This document shows positions 10,801 through 23,152 of a DNA stretch of 64,000 nt, one piece after another. Every line of letters begins with the position of its first letter. Within the stretch, counting starts at the first letter, position 1. The position numbers and the translations under genes were made by a program. A model generated the notes under the pieces. That model was given only the letters and a program-made list of their open reading frames with translations, made no database searches and had not been told where the DNA came from. The DNA is from Leidyana gryllorum EB-2025a (lineage: Eukaryota; Apicomplexa): NCBI GenBank assembly GCA_048772705.1, contig JBLWGC010000140.1, positions 1-64,000 of the forward strand. The letters run 5' to 3'.

Positions 10801-12077
10801 GCGCTAGAAGGAAACCTACACACACACAGTCACCCTCTTGAGACCTCCAATACTGCCTCAGATCTTACGAGAGAGGGAAACTATCCCATTCCGATCCGTG
10901 CTCGGATCTACCCGATGACACATCCTGTTGAAACGATCGACCAGCTGGGACAGTTGGCGTCTCTGGACCGCGCCCAAACTAAAATGGGGCCAGTCAGATG
11001 TGCAGCAGCAAACGCGTGTGTGTGTGTGTGTGGGCAGAGCACACGTGTGTGGGAGAGAGACACGGGGGTACGAAAAGCGCCAATTCATGTGGAGAGGCCT
11101 CACCTCGCGAGCAAGGCTGATGAGGGGGTCCTCGGGGGAAGCTGATGACGGTTGGCTCTGAGATGAAACGGTGAAGCCATTATTGTCAGCTGATTGTATG
11201 AGAAAAGTCTGTAGAGCGGTTAGGGCTTGTAAGTGGAGGGGCTCAAGGTAGGGGAGGGAAGTAGCGGCACTGAGGGGGTCCGACTCTGCACAGAGATGTC
11301 TCAGAGCGGCGTTGTATATCTTCTGATGGATCAAAGTTCCTAGAATGGGGATGTACGGGTAGAGTATCATGAGACCGATAAAAGTACTCTTCTGGAACCC
11401 AAGTAGTGAAAGTTGAAAGGTGAGATGAGCAGCAAGAGGGATCAGGATTATGATAACGGTCACCAATGAATGGACGCCCGAGATGGTCACTGAAAAGACC
11501 GCCATCCAATCCAACGATTGTAACAGGACCATTGACTGATTCTCCGGACCCTCATATATGAGGGCCAGAACAGCCGTGGCGAGCACCCCACATAGTAAAC
11601 CGGCCGAACAGATGAAGGGTTCGACATGGCGTTTCAGGGGGAGAATTGATAGCCAATAGAACACGAAACAACTGGAGATAAGGAAGGTTTGAGTTGCCAG
11701 ACACCATCTGGCTTTGTTTCCCTGCAGCACGGAGATATCCTGTTTATCAGCCATTAGGGCTCAGCCATTGTCTAATTGAACACACACACATCCATCAAAC
11801 GTCAGAAAGAGTGCACTGTTTGACGATAGAACACGTCTGAGGGGGTGCCACCCTCACGTGTGTGGCTTGACACACTCCCACACACCCCCACCACACACAC
11901 ACACACGCGGGCATACACACACACACACACACGGATAGTTCGGCTTACATTCAGGGGATTGTCGAACCGCATAACGACGGCCAGACCAGCGCTGAGATAT
12001 TTGACGAGGGAGAGGGCGACGAGTGTGAAGAGGGCCTTATTTGATGGGTTGATGAGGATATGTCTTAAGGGCCTCAT
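7790..12077 (-). CDS. large multi-pass membrane orphan, 14 exons, about 1123 aa
   Basis: Fourteen exons join with consistent reading phase on the minus strand: 12077-11949, 11739-11104, 10978-10869, 10815-10725, 10685-10342, 10314-10081, 10036-9899, 9812-9723, 9700-9379, 9337-9223, 9172-9048, 9021-8600, 8556-8475 and 8323-7790. The first two exons encode about six hydrophobic segments (for example VALSLVKYLSAGLAVVM and GVLATAVLALIYEG). Exons 3 to 10 encode a mostly disordered, polar cytosolic region. Exons 11 to 14 encode four or more further hydrophobic segments. The shape is two membrane halves joined by a long loop, but I recognise no transporter or channel motif. Several introns are very short (27, 26 and possibly 22 nt). 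The exon 8/9 junction (22-nt intron) and the 10/11 junction (GTGGGG donor) are the weakest. The C-terminal frame is ambiguous: a different frame, ending at 7747, reads more protein-like over the last 90 codons. It overlaps the convergent gene ending at 7830. Confidence 0.6.
8365..8470. repeat. intronic tandem repeat, about 22-bp period, nearly 5 copies
   Basis: The core GCAAAGTGCA recurs at intervals of 21-22 bases, followed by alternating CTCTCAGCGAC and CTAAGCAGC tails. The last copy is degenerate. It lies within the last intron (8324-8474) of the membrane-protein gene and accounts for most of that intron's length. Confidence 0.85.
9813..9898. repeat. intronic direct repeat, about 37-bp unit in two copies
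   Basis: A G-rich unit built from AAGGTGTGTGGGGAAGG and GGCGGAAATTTGACGC occurs twice in succession, with a small difference in the number of Gs. The duplication makes up nearly all of one intron of the membrane-protein gene. Confidence 0.75.
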
Positions 12078-12267
12078 GGTGGCTACCTGAGCTAAAAAAG
12101 TCTGAGCTGATCATCTCCGCTGCTAGTATTTGTATTGGACAATGTGTAATGAGTGATGTGGGGATGTGTCTGATTGTCCAACCCTCCAGCGAGGTCACCT
12201 AGTAGTTTCTTGGTCTTTCAACAAAAAAGGCATATCAAGTGAGTGAGCCAGCCTGCCTTCAAGTCCA

Positions 12268-15200
12268 ATGTCGTTCTTCGCTGATTTCGGCTGTATGGGT
12301 ATCGGCGGGAAAGATCGATCGCGTCAGACCCCCACCCATGACGTGCCAAATCCTAATGTAGCTAGAAATGAGTATCCCGTATCGCAAAGAATGTCTGCCC
12401 TCCCTTCACCCCGCCAGCACGGGGTGTATGCTCACGTGCAGGGGCGGCCCTGTAATATACTGCCGCCTCAACCTGCGCAGCGAATGATGAGTTGCACCGC
12501 GGGACAACGCCCACCGATGATGGTTGATCAACACAGTCAAGCGTTCTACAATGTCCATCCGCCTGGGTGCCGAGGAACCTGCTGCCAAGGCCTGCCGCGA
12601 GTACCTTCACAGCGTACCAATTCCCTGAGACGCGAAGGTCCTCCCGCCGTACCGCCCCAAACTGAGATGGACTCTCAGGGATACATCTGGGAGCAGCAGC
12701 CGCCAGCAGGGCCTTTCCTGCCCCCCCAGTACTTCCCCGGCATCCCAGCGCCCGCTGACGTGCCTCCTTCACTCCCTCCTGCCCCTGCTGTCTTTCCGCC
12801 TCAACAATTCACCGATCTGCCAGTTGTCGGTGGACGTCTTCGGGCGGCGGCGGAGTACCCCAACTCGATGGATGTGAGTGCCTCCCCACCGCGGGGTGTG
12901 CCTCAAACTGAGCCGGCGTTGGAGTGGGCGAGCCCCAAGAGTCACAATCCGCTCATTGACCCCCTCCCGGTCCCGATCACGCGCCCTACGCGCATAGCTC
13001 AGGAGATTCCGTCATCCAACGAGGACACTTCCGCTCCCCAAAGTCGGAACTGTCTGCTGGGGACAGACAGTCCCCACGAGCCGCCAAAGCTTACCTCACC
13101 ACCGAAGGCCGTTGACAAACCGTTAGCGCTTCCCATTCAGACTCAAACTCAAACTCAAAAAAGTCGGCCGGCACCCGTCAGAGTCCGATCTCACTCGAGA
13201 GCGAAGCCCATCGCGTTGACCATTCCGAGTTCGCTCGTTCCTCCGGCGGACACCGTTCCGGCGGCAGAGCCCCATTCTCAGCCTGCGGCGTCCCACTCTC
13301 AACCTGCGCCTCCCCCGCCCCCGGAACCCGCTGTCGAGCGACCGGACCCCCAAGTGAGGCACGACTCGCAGCCTCCCGAGCGATCGTTCTATTCGAAAAT
13401 CTGTAATATGCCCCTTACCACAAAGCCGCAGGAGTCTCCTCGGCTTCCAAAGAGTTGGGACGGCTTGGTGGCGGCTCCGGGAGAGGCCGTGAGGCCCGCC
13501 GGGGTCAACAGGGTGCCGATTAAGGCGGTAATAGAGCCGCGTAAACCCGATCAGCCGGCTGCCCCCACCCCCGACGCGACTCCAGTGCGAACGGAAGAGA
13601 ACGCGGGGCGGACTTCGGCTGCGGCGGCTGCGGTGGGTGCTGAAGAAGACACAGTGGAGCCGCCGGCGGCGGTACAAATCGATCGGCTGCGGAAACCGGC
13701 CAATAAGCGGAATTCCGGTTTCGCTACGGTGATGCGTTACTCTCCGTCTTCGGCGGAGGACGAGGACGAGTCTGAGAGATTGGGAGTGAAGGATATGTTG
13801 GAGGTTCCACGAAGCGGTCATCCCGCGTTGGGGAGTGAGGAGTCGAAGTTGTTGGAAGAGATCGCGGCGTTGGAGTGGGCGGAGATGAAGCGAAGAAAGG
13901 ATAAGGAGGAGGCGTATCGGAAAGCGTTTGATTACGTGAAATCTCTGAGCAGCGACTTTGAGATGCCTCCTCAGGTTCCGAAGGAGCTGAAAAAGGACGT
14001 TGAGATGCTTCGGGCTTCGAATCCTCCGGCACAGTTACTGCCTGAAAAGTACCGAGGAGGGTGGGGCAGTGGCGAGAGGTGTCCCGTTCTGCAACCGGTG
14101 CGCAACGAGGCCGCACGCGGGTACCTGAAGCGGCAGTTGAAGTTGAATGATGAGAATCTGCGGATCAAATTGCCATCGTACGTCCCGATGATGACGTCAA
14201 CGGAGATGAGTTTGTCGGCGTTCTATGGAGGTCGCATCCCGGACCCCAATATTGAGAGGGCGGAGGGCCCGAGTTTCACTCACCTTTTGGTGAAACCGCC
14301 GTTAACGGATATGGAGAAGGTGCTGCTGATGTGGTACGAAGACTTCTTTTTGAAGAATCCGGCGGCGTTTCTGGAACTCGGGATCGTGTTGACAACGGAC
14401 TTTAACTCTCTCGAGAACAATACGTGTCCGATGAATTGTGACCTCATTGACCTCTGCAGAGTGTTATATACATTGGTTCCTCGCGCTCGAATGTGTTACC
14501 GGAAATACCGTCCCACCATTAACGCTCCCCCACACGCCTATTTGGCTAACGAATGGCTGAAATTCATAACAATGTACGTTGTGACCGACGATCTGCGACA
14601 CATTGATTACTCCGGAGCCAAAGATATGATAGAATACATCAAACAGTTCTGCGGTGTTCCTATGACGCATTTCGTGATCGATGGAACTCAGGAATTCACG
14701 TATCCGATCACACCCGTCCGCATCACTGAAGCATTCTTCGGGACAGATTTTATTGGAACCATTTATCCCCTCATAGATCTCGGCTACAGACGCTGCGGAG
14801 CTGTCAGCAAAGAACAGGCCATACAGAGCGACGAGTTTTGCTGTCAGTGCCACCATCGAGCCGCAGCCACCGCCGAAGACGCCCACAGAGACCAATCTCT
14901 CCCCGGCACCAACTCGCACACCACTCACCACAAGCGACACGGACTCGTCAAAGACAGCCGGTTGGGCGACCTCGTGGTGCAGCAATCGAACCCCACACGG
15001 CTAAGAAACGCCCTACGGGCCGCGAGCAGTAACGGTGTGAACACAGAGTCGAGCCAATGGACCGATACTGATGCCAGCTGTACCAGTAACTCTGATGAGC
15101 CCTCCTCTTCCTCGCTGCCGCGAAACCAGAAAGAAGTCACCACAGTCGCATCTTCAACCGAAACTGTTGATGCCGCCGACCCTCCCTTCGTCTCGAAGAA

Positions 15201-16035
15201 TGTTCCACGCAGAGTCGCTGCTCCCCCGACAAACGAAGTCCGTCCATCGGTCGTCTCGGCCGCAATCAACAAGTTCGAGAGGGGACCCACCGCCGAGTGT
15301 CCCGCATGGTCCCCCAAGTGCCGCTCCAGACTCCCCTCGTCGAGTGCGGAGGGCAGCGGGAGCGCTGCTGCGCAAATGGACTCCTCCCCTCCGCCGCCCG
15401 TCCGCCGCGAGCGGTCCAGCAGCGGTGCCACACCTCAGGCGCCTCCCATGGACCCGGGCGAAGACCGAGGCCGAGCCCGAGCACAACTTCAGGAATGTCG
15501 TGAGTAATCTACGGGACTGCTTCATGTCTTTGCCCACACAGTACCGTCCATACACAATCTCTTTACAAAGCTCGAGGAACGTCTCTACGCTGTCCTCCAG
15601 GGCCCCATAGCTCTCCACCACCTCCGACACAACCTACGCACTCTCCCCTCGCCTCAGGGAGACGACAGCGATAACCATAAAGATGAAACGCCCCCCATTG
15701 AAGAACCGACTGGCAGTCGCCCTAAAAGACCCACAATCCGCAAACAATATGGACCAAGCGACGCTCGGAAGGCAATTGACGCTCTTCGCACTTACGCCAT
15801 CGACCTTCTGCCCGAAGGATCAGTGGTGTGTTACGTTCGAGTGCTCGAGAAACCCCACCACGGCCCCTCCCCTGTGGTGCTGAAAGTCCTCCTCCGCGAT
15901 GACATTCAACAACTACTCGGAGACAGCGCCTTTCCCAAATTAGCGCACAACTGCCAACCGACCGCCGCACTCGCCGGCCCCAATCACTTTCTCAAGTGGT
16001 TCGAAACTCATCAATATTGCACTCAAAAGCAATAA
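12268..16035 (+). CDS. orphan proline-rich protein with a conserved-looking central domain, about 1241 aa
   Basis: Two exons, 12268-15499 and 15542-16035, join in phase 1 (intron 42 nt). Residues 1 to about 520 are rich in Pro, Ala, Ser and Gln and have the texture of a disordered scaffold; a Cys pair near residue 105 (CRGTCC) is the only local motif. Residues about 580-865 look folded, with regular hydrophobic spacing and aromatic pairs (LLMWYEDFFL, LCRVLYTLVPRARMCY, YLANEWLKFITMYVV). After a second serine-rich linker, exon 2 encodes another compact segment ending with HFLKWFETHQYC. I recognise no family for either folded part. It is divergent from the membrane-protein gene (ATGs 190 nt apart). 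Long open frames exist antisense to it, but they are by-products of its codon bias. Confidence 0.75.
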
Positions 16036-16650
16036 GCAATGATCTGTCTGGGAGCAAATACTCACATAGAGAACAAACGACTTCTCTCGACGTGTTTAGT
16101 TAGTTATATCCTATCTTTGTTACTTTGATGACAATTCGCGGCGCGAACAGCGCAAAGACTCCACCAAATTGAAACAGAGACACCAACAGGGAGGAGATGG
16201 GAAGGGGAGAGGAGGGCAGGGAGGGGAGTGGAGTAGACATGACGGACGAGCTACTAGAGGAGAAAAGTCATTATTCTCTCTGGCAGATCGATCAATCCGA
16301 CGACCGACCAATCCCTCGCAGATGCTCAACATTTTGATAATAAATACGCAGCAGCCCATCGATCAAAACCAATAGATTCTAATTGCGTCTGTCTGTGAGA
16401 GTGTGTGAGAGAGTGTGTGTGAGTGTCTCGAAGTGTGGGTGTAGAGAGAAAGGAGATATCTTGGGGGATTTGAGACCCAATGGGGTGGGAGACAGAGGAA
16501 GTGAAAGAGAAGAGAGAACGGATGGCAGTAACAGACGACCTAAAATCGCCTTCAACTACGTACATCACACACAAAGTCGTGACTCTGTGCGACAAGTGAG
16601 TATGAGAGTGAGGTGAGAGAGAATGAAGCAAGAATGGGGAGTTCTCATCC
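16036..16650. other. intergenic region between convergent genes, with simple repeats
   Basis: This interval separates the 3' ends of the proline-rich orphan and the PP2C gene. It holds a purine-rich GGGAGG tract at about 16190-16230 and a GT/GA-rich simple repeat at about 16390-16450. I see no supported gene. Confidence 0.5.
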
Positions 16651-19185
16651 TCAATGGCTCTTCGCAATAAGATGGACAGCCAAACAGGTGCAGTTGTCAG
16701 GTCGTTGGAACGCTTTGCGTCGTCTGTTGGAGGATAGGAGGAAGTGTCGTCGGAAGCCACACTTAGATCACACACCTTTCAGTGGCAACTTCTGTCAAAG
16801 TGTATGCGAAGGCTGACGGATCAAAAGCTCTTCGCTTAGCCCGACTCTTCGCATCAAAATCTCGCAACATGTCGATGATACACCCCGAGGAGAGGACGTC
16901 TGTTACTCCGTCTACACACCGAATCACCGCAAAATCCTCACCACCACATTCACTCACCACTCATCAAAAGAAGGAACATATCCCCCATCGGCTGCTCAGC
17001 ACGTATATGGTGACGGGCTCCGCTTGCCCCACTCGTCGTCTGGTTGGACCCCTTCCGTGCAAAACACTTCAATAAACCTGACCGAGAGCGCGACACGTGA
17101 TCTTCCGTAGGTAAAGCGCTCTCGGCAACCGATTGGGCTGCGGTGTCTATTCCCGCGCCATTCGCCTCCGACGGACCGGAACGAGATCGTACTGAATAAG
17201 TAGAGGCCGCACGCTGAGGCATCGGAGCCGGATCGCGACCCGGCGATCGACCCAGCCCGCCTGTCTGACGTCGAGGAGGCAAATTCTCTTTGCTCGTAGC
17301 CGTTGAAGGCCGAGCGTTCTCGTCAGACTCTGCATTAGTCGTATCCTTCCGCTTCAATGCCCCAGCTACTTCTGCCACGGTCCCACTGGCACACCGCCGG
17401 TGATGCCCAGCCCGGGGCCGGTAAGCAGGGACAATCCGTCGCATCTCTGTCAACGTCACCGGAGGAAGTCGAAAACACCGGCTCTGGGAGTGCAGTCCGG
17501 GTCGTCCTCCTTGCATCAACAACTTGGGAATCTGCTTCAGCGCCAAAAAGGAGTAATCAACCTGAGTACTCAACCCACACTCCTTGAATATCGAGTGTCC
17601 CAGTGATCGACCCCTACGGTGCGAATCCGGCAATCAATCATCCTATGGATTCTGATATACCCACATGTTAATAGAGAGACCACGTCTTTTGGCTTCCTCA
17701 TATTCAATATCTCCGGGAATTAGCCGCAGCACTCCGCCGTCCCCGCGGATCACCCGACCCCGACCCTCCTCAGAAATCCGCTGTAATTCGTCCCGGTCCT
17801 CTAAATTATGTCGCCGAGATCTGTCGGACAGCTTAGAATCCCGAAACGTGTCTCTTAAAGCAGAATACACAGTACCACCACCACAACGGAGACATCGACA
17901 CACGTGTGTGCAAACATCGAGACACACCGAAACAAGTGGGCGACCAACGGCACACTGACCGAATATCGCAGTGTGTTGGACATGATACGACTATACAAAG
18001 GCCGCCGCCAGGGAACCGGCTCATGAAGGGCTTAACTTACAATTCAACCACAAGCGGAGCAGGGCGCTTGTTGCCTGACCATTGACCAGGAGGGAAGGCG
18101 AAGAGGAGAGCGCTGGAATCACCACAAGACGTGGAAATTAATACGTCATTCTGGTATCAATATCACATTGCAGTGAACCATTTGGTTGCAATGACGCACC
18201 GCAAGCGTTACAGATACGCACGTAGTGCCAAAATCACGTTGAGTCTCATCATTAAGCTTTTCGATGGCTCGTTGACCTAATCGGAGGGACTCGTGAATAC
18301 TCTCGAGTAGATTGGTCGGATCTGTAGGATCCTTGGTGAGTCCATCAGTAGTTTGGGCGCTGAGTGTCCGCGAAAATACGCTGTCAAACGCCTGTGCGAT
18401 ATAGATATAATGCAACGAATATCGTCTTGAATTACCTTCTCAATGGCGGCAGCAGCATCACGGCCACCCGCACCGTGCCCGTCGAGCACCACAAATGTCG
18501 AAGATCCAATGTATGTCTCTCGGGTACGCGACTCGGGAACGGGATCGCTCTTTTCGGCCAAAGAAGTATTGGAAGAGAATGAGTCTTTGGCCCCTAAGGA
18601 GTCGTTCTGTGATGGAGTTGGACAAAGAGTCCACTTGAGGCTGTTGCTGCTTACGTGCGCAGAGGGTTGAGGGGTCAGGGGGAGGGCAACAGCATTGGAA
18701 GGGTTGGGTTTGGAGTGGTCCAGCTGGTTCAGCGAGGACAGCTCATGGTTCCAGGTGAATGAAAAGGTCGGGGTGAACGAAAGGGCGGGTGCAGCCGGAT
18801 CCAAGGACAGATCTTTGGTACAGGCATAGACTTGGACGGCCCAGCCGTCCTGATTCTCTCGGCAGTCAGTCTTAAGACAGCTGACTCCCCAACTTAAGCC
18901 GCGTAGGAGTCTAGATTCCGCTACTAAACCAGTCCAGCTCCATTCAGTCAAGACATCAGGTGGCGATAAAGAGGCAGCGCTCTCGGCTGGTGGCACTGTG
19001 CTCACTCGGCCGGCAGCCGAGGAGGTGCTGTTATGTTGTTTCCGATCAGCAGCGGTGTCTTCGGTGTGTGAAGCCGACGCAGCTCTGGAGGCCATCCCAA
19101 AGAAGGAATCTGTAGTTGCGGAAGCAGCATGAGAGGCGAAGTTCGGCGCCTGGTGACTCATTTGCCAGGCTTGCCATTTGTGCAT
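16651..19185 (-). CDS. PP2C-family Ser/Thr protein phosphatase (PPM)
   Basis: This is a multi-exon gene from ATG at 19185 to TGA at 16651-16653. It contains the PP2C motifs in order: RENQDGW, FVVLDGHGAGG, DFGTTCVSVTL, SINMGRSLGH (formed across a splice), FLLLMSDGVTDVLSS (also formed across a splice) and the final DNCTCLAVHL. All four acidic positions that bind the two metal ions in this family are present, so an active Mg/Mn-dependent phosphatase is inferred. The exon joins at 18415-18435, about 17600-17690, 16920-16965 and 16750-16800 are phase-consistent. The exons between about 17880 and 18215, which should carry the GDSR-like strand, are not resolved. Two large low-complexity insertions are present, one before the DGH motif and one before the MSDG motif. 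A CACACGTGTG dyad lies in an intron at 17899. It follows MCM6 on the same strand with a 91-nt gap. Confidence 0.82.
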
Positions 19186-19276
19186 CTTAGAGTCAAACAC
19201 TGAAATCCTATTCTTCAGTAGATCGGGGAGGTTTCCAATATCACCGTCGGTCTCATGGCCAAAAACACTAAACTAT

Positions 19277-21903
19277 CTATCGATTGTACACCATCGACAA
19301 GAAGTCGCCATCAGTCATCTGCAAAGCAGCCGCAGGGTCCGGCCCGCTGCCGGCGACCAGTGTCGACGAAACGCCTCCATCAGCCTCCACGGCGGCCGGT
19401 ACACCGCCTCCAGTCCCGCCTGCGGCAGCCTCTGCTGCATAAAACTCGGTCGCCATGGTTTGATGGGTGGCCTTCTTGGCACCCTTCCGCGCCGCCCCCG
19501 CTCCGCCCAGTCCTTCAAGATTGGGATGCACTCTCAGTAGCTCCACTCTGCTATCCATCGATGGGGCCTCTTTGACCAGAACGCCAGTTAGCACCATGCG
19601 AGTGAGGATACGTCTGATCCGCTCCTTCTCAGAGGCGATGTCTTCGGGATCACTCAAATCAGAGTGAAAGTCACTCAAATACCTGCGATCAAAGTGTCCA
19701 ACGGTGACACACAGACACAGACACACACCACCTACCATTGCACCACATTATCTTTCGTCTTGGCTTTCATCAATGCTTCCCGAGCCGCGGGTGTTTCAGC
19801 GAGATACAGCTGCTCTTCCAGATCCCGCAGTCGATTGAGTACTTGACTCTGTATGAGCTCGAACAAGTCGCTGTCCATCATCAATGGGGCAGACATTGTG
19901 CCTTCACCCGTTCCGGCCTCTTCTCGCACATCTTCCTCGTCGTCAGATCCGAAAAGCTCCACAGGATCACTTTTAACCCGAGTCAAACAATTGCTGAAAA
20001 TCTGAACAGCGGTTTCCGCGTGTTCTTTGGTCACAACATCAGAGAACTGTAGTTTGGCCACGGCCTCTGACAGTCGAACTAACGACTCCAATTGCCGAAC
20101 AGTCACTCTTTGAGACCGTTTCTCCCCAGCCATAGCATCCCGTTGCCGATGAGTCACATATTGACGCACCAATACACTCTTTGCTGGCTGTGTGATCCGC
20201 GGTCGGAAAACTTTAGCAGCTTTCAAGTATGTCTTCAGCTCCTCCTGATCCTTCAATAAGGCCCCTCTCAAATCCAGATTCTTCCCCGACACAGGAGCAG
20301 TGCCCGTGCAACTCAATTGAAGGACGTGCTCAGCAATTCTCCGATCTTCCTCCTCACTCGCCCGATCTAACAGGACAAAGATCAGATCGAAACGACTCAA
20401 GATCGTCGGAGATAACCTCAAGTTATCCCTCAACCGTCGAGTCACATCGTAACGGCCTTCAATAGGATTACAGGCGGCTAAAACTGACGCTCGCGCATTC
20501 ATTGTCGCCTGGACTCCGGCCTTCGAGATGGAAATGGTCTGTTGTTCCATGGCTTCGTGGATAGCCACCATATCCTTCTCATCCATCTTGTCAAACTCGT
20601 CGATACAGCAAACACCATTGTCCGCAAGAATCAGCGCCCCCGCCTCCACCACAGCTTCTCCCTGCTCCGGATCCTTGTGGACCGAAGCAGTCAGACCCGC
20701 CGCCGTGGAGCTTTTTCCACTCGTAAAGACCGCACGATTTGCAAACCCTTGCACCCACTTCAACAACTGACTCTTAGCCGTCCCCGGATCTCCCACCAGA
20801 CATACATTGATGTCACCACGCAGTTTGATGTTATCCTTCCGAGTCCGTTTCTCTACTCCACCAACCAACATGAGCATTATTCCTTTCTTGATATCCGTCG
20901 CGCCGTAGATTTCTGGGGCCACCATGGCCACAATCCGATCCAAGCAGTTGAGCGCACCCGCTATGTGTTTGAATCGTTTGTGTTGCTCCAGAGTGATTCC
21001 CAAACCACGTAACAGAGGATGGCTCAACAGCTCCTCGACTTCAGGAGAGTCGCTTGGCGCCTGAATGGCACGCTTCAACAGTCGACCAGCCGCACTGGCA
21101 GGTGAATACAACGTGCCCTGATCAACAGCTTCACTGCTCACACCGCCCTTCTCGGTTGCTTGCGGTTGGATTTGCACCGCCAGGAACACTTGCTTGTAAG
21201 CCAATTCCCTCACACCTAGTTTTGACAATCCTTTGATGCCAGACTCCGTCATCCCAGATTCAGACTGCAAGGCCCGATTCCGGTCTTGATTGACACCCCT
21301 TGATACTTCGCCTGGCCTCAGCATAGAGGGGACATCCGGCACAGCCAAAAGGCATCCGGTTGCCAGGATCTTGTCTCCGGGCTGAAAGGGGATTGAGTGT
21401 GCACACACACAAAACACTCTACCTTGCATCGCTCGACAGCTGCCCCACGAGCCACCACATCGAGAGTTCGAGGGACTGTCCCCGCTGGTACGTCGTCAGC
21501 GGTCACTTGTTGAATCCTGAGCTTCTGCCAATCGCTGAAGATCGAGCTGTCCAGCTTGATCTCCCATTTTGTCCGATTAAAGCAGCCTTGACGATTGCAG
21601 AAGGTAGGCTCGGTGTACTTAAATTGCTGTTCTACGGAATCGCGAGTCGCCTGACAAGCTTCACAGCTGAATGTTCCGAATCGCAATTCGGGCTTCACGT
21701 CCGAGCATCGTGTTACCACTCCACTAAGAACAACCAGACGACCACAATCCTCCGATCGTAGGGTGGGCACGCTGCGTCGAAATGAGAGGCGAGCGTAAAG
21801 AGTGAAGGCACAAGTTTAGATGAAGCGGGCAGCACGAGGGAGAAATGGGGGTCAGTGGCTTCTCCAAATGTTACAGGGGGATCATATTTCATCCGACGGA
21901 TAT

Positions 21904-21936
<33 letters not shown>

Positions 21937-22544
21937 CACACACACACCCACCGACACACACACACACACACATACCCTCTGTGTTCCAATGGATTCAGCG
22001 GAACGAGATCAAAAGAGTGGGCCTCTCCGTCATGCGGAGTCAGGGCAAGGAGTGCTGCACGTTTATCCTGGTCAGTGATGTGATTGGTGGATCGTTCACT
22101 TTCCAGAAAGTTCTTCAGATGATCCAAGATATCTATTTTGAGATTGGGTATCAAACGCATAAAGTAGAATTCGAGAAAGGCAGCAGATGAGTTAAAGGGT
22201 GTTGGGGCGGGGAGCGGAGGGCATTCAGCACCAGGCCGGCTCATTGTTGCGACCCATCGTTGGCTTCTTTCGTGCTCAGCGTAGTCTCGAAAGTCACGTA
22301 GGTTTAGAGACATTAGGCGGAGGTCGGTGAGGGCATAGTGATCGACAATATATCGTTCAAAGGGGTTTAGAGCCCCATTCGCATTAGGGTCAACATAGCT
22401 GAGAAATCGCTTGAAGTCGCGATTAAAATTGGTCAGCCACACTTCTTCAATGTTACGGTTTTCGCGTCGCAGAAGTTCTTCGACCCAGTTGGGGTTGAGT
22501 CCGATATTGATGCCCTCGACAACATCAGTCATAGCAGTAGCCAT
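19277..22544 (-). CDS. MCM6: replicative helicase subunit MCM6
   Basis: Four exons, complement(21976-22544), (21423-21771), (19736-21381) and (19277-19682), give 989 residues with every phase closing. The order is an N-terminal MCM domain, a zinc finger (CEAC, then CNRQGC), the OB-fold region (GVVTRCSDVKPE, DWQKLRIQQV) and then the AAA+ core. The core has Walker A (GDPGTAKSQLLKW), Walker B (CIDEFDKMDEKD), sensor 1 (AACNPIEGRYD) and the arginine finger (SRFD). The core sequence reads closest to MCM6 among the MCM2-7 paralogues as I know them. The product is part of the nuclear CMG helicase that unwinds DNA at replication forks. The C-terminus has an Ala/Gly-rich tail beyond the winged-helix region. 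The first intron (204 nt) begins with a long GT repeat followed by AT. The start is 53 nt from that of the divergent gene at 22598. Confidence 0.92.
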
Positions 22545-22597
22545 CGTCAGTTTGGGGCGATCGATCTATTAAATACGCATGCACACACAGAGGGACG

Positions 22598-23152
22598 ATG
22601 CCTCGATCGAATCGGTCTCAGGCAGTCGAGGTGGCTATCGATCCACCGAACACAAATGAAAAGCAGCAACTGAACCCCGAAACTTCCTCAAAACCACCGA
22701 ACAAAGTTAGTGACCCACGCCCTACTTTCTCTCTACTTGAATGAATCACAACAGACTAAGAATCTCCATGTCTTGGATCGGCCGGACCCCGAGAATATCT
22801 TGAAGGAGGAAATTGAGCCCCATATCGATGAAATAGCCAACTATCCGCTTCCAGAACCCACAACAGAGTTCAAACCAACAGAATTCGCCCCAGGGCCCCC
22901 ACCTCCACCCCATCGAAGTAAGTGCTCACCCACTGACTCCGTCAGTTGTCCCACACAGGAGCGATTACCTTCAATCCCCCAAAGCCACGAATTCTGCGAC
23001 AAAATCCCATTGGTGATCCCGGCTCCGTTAACTGGTTCCCCAACGCGTTTGCACGATTCTGTGCTCCGTGCGACGAGTGCGTTCACGCAGCCCAAGCCAG
23101 CAAAACCCGCATCGTCGCTCCAAAAAGGAAGAATCGGATAATGTTCGCGTAA
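22598..23152 (+). CDS. small orphan protein with a CxxCxxC motif, 154 aa
   Basis: Three exons, 22598-22705, 22755-22917 and 22959-23152, join in phase with introns of 49 and 41 nt. The N-terminal two thirds are polar and proline-rich with a run of five prolines. The last exon has FNPPKPRILRQNP, NWFPNAF, the cluster CAPCDECVHA and a basic C-terminus ending KRKNRIMFA. Three cysteines in CxxCxxC spacing could bind a metal, but there is no complete zinc-finger pattern. Family unknown. The regular short introns with good donor and acceptor sites make this a convincing gene. Confidence 0.65.

Noticed and set aside
14464-15630. Antisense frames opposite the proline-rich orphan (for example 14464-14985 and 15154-15630 minus)
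   Set aside because: The plus-strand frame is continuous for over 1000 codons and splices cleanly into a second exon; the minus frames show no domains and no splice continuity.
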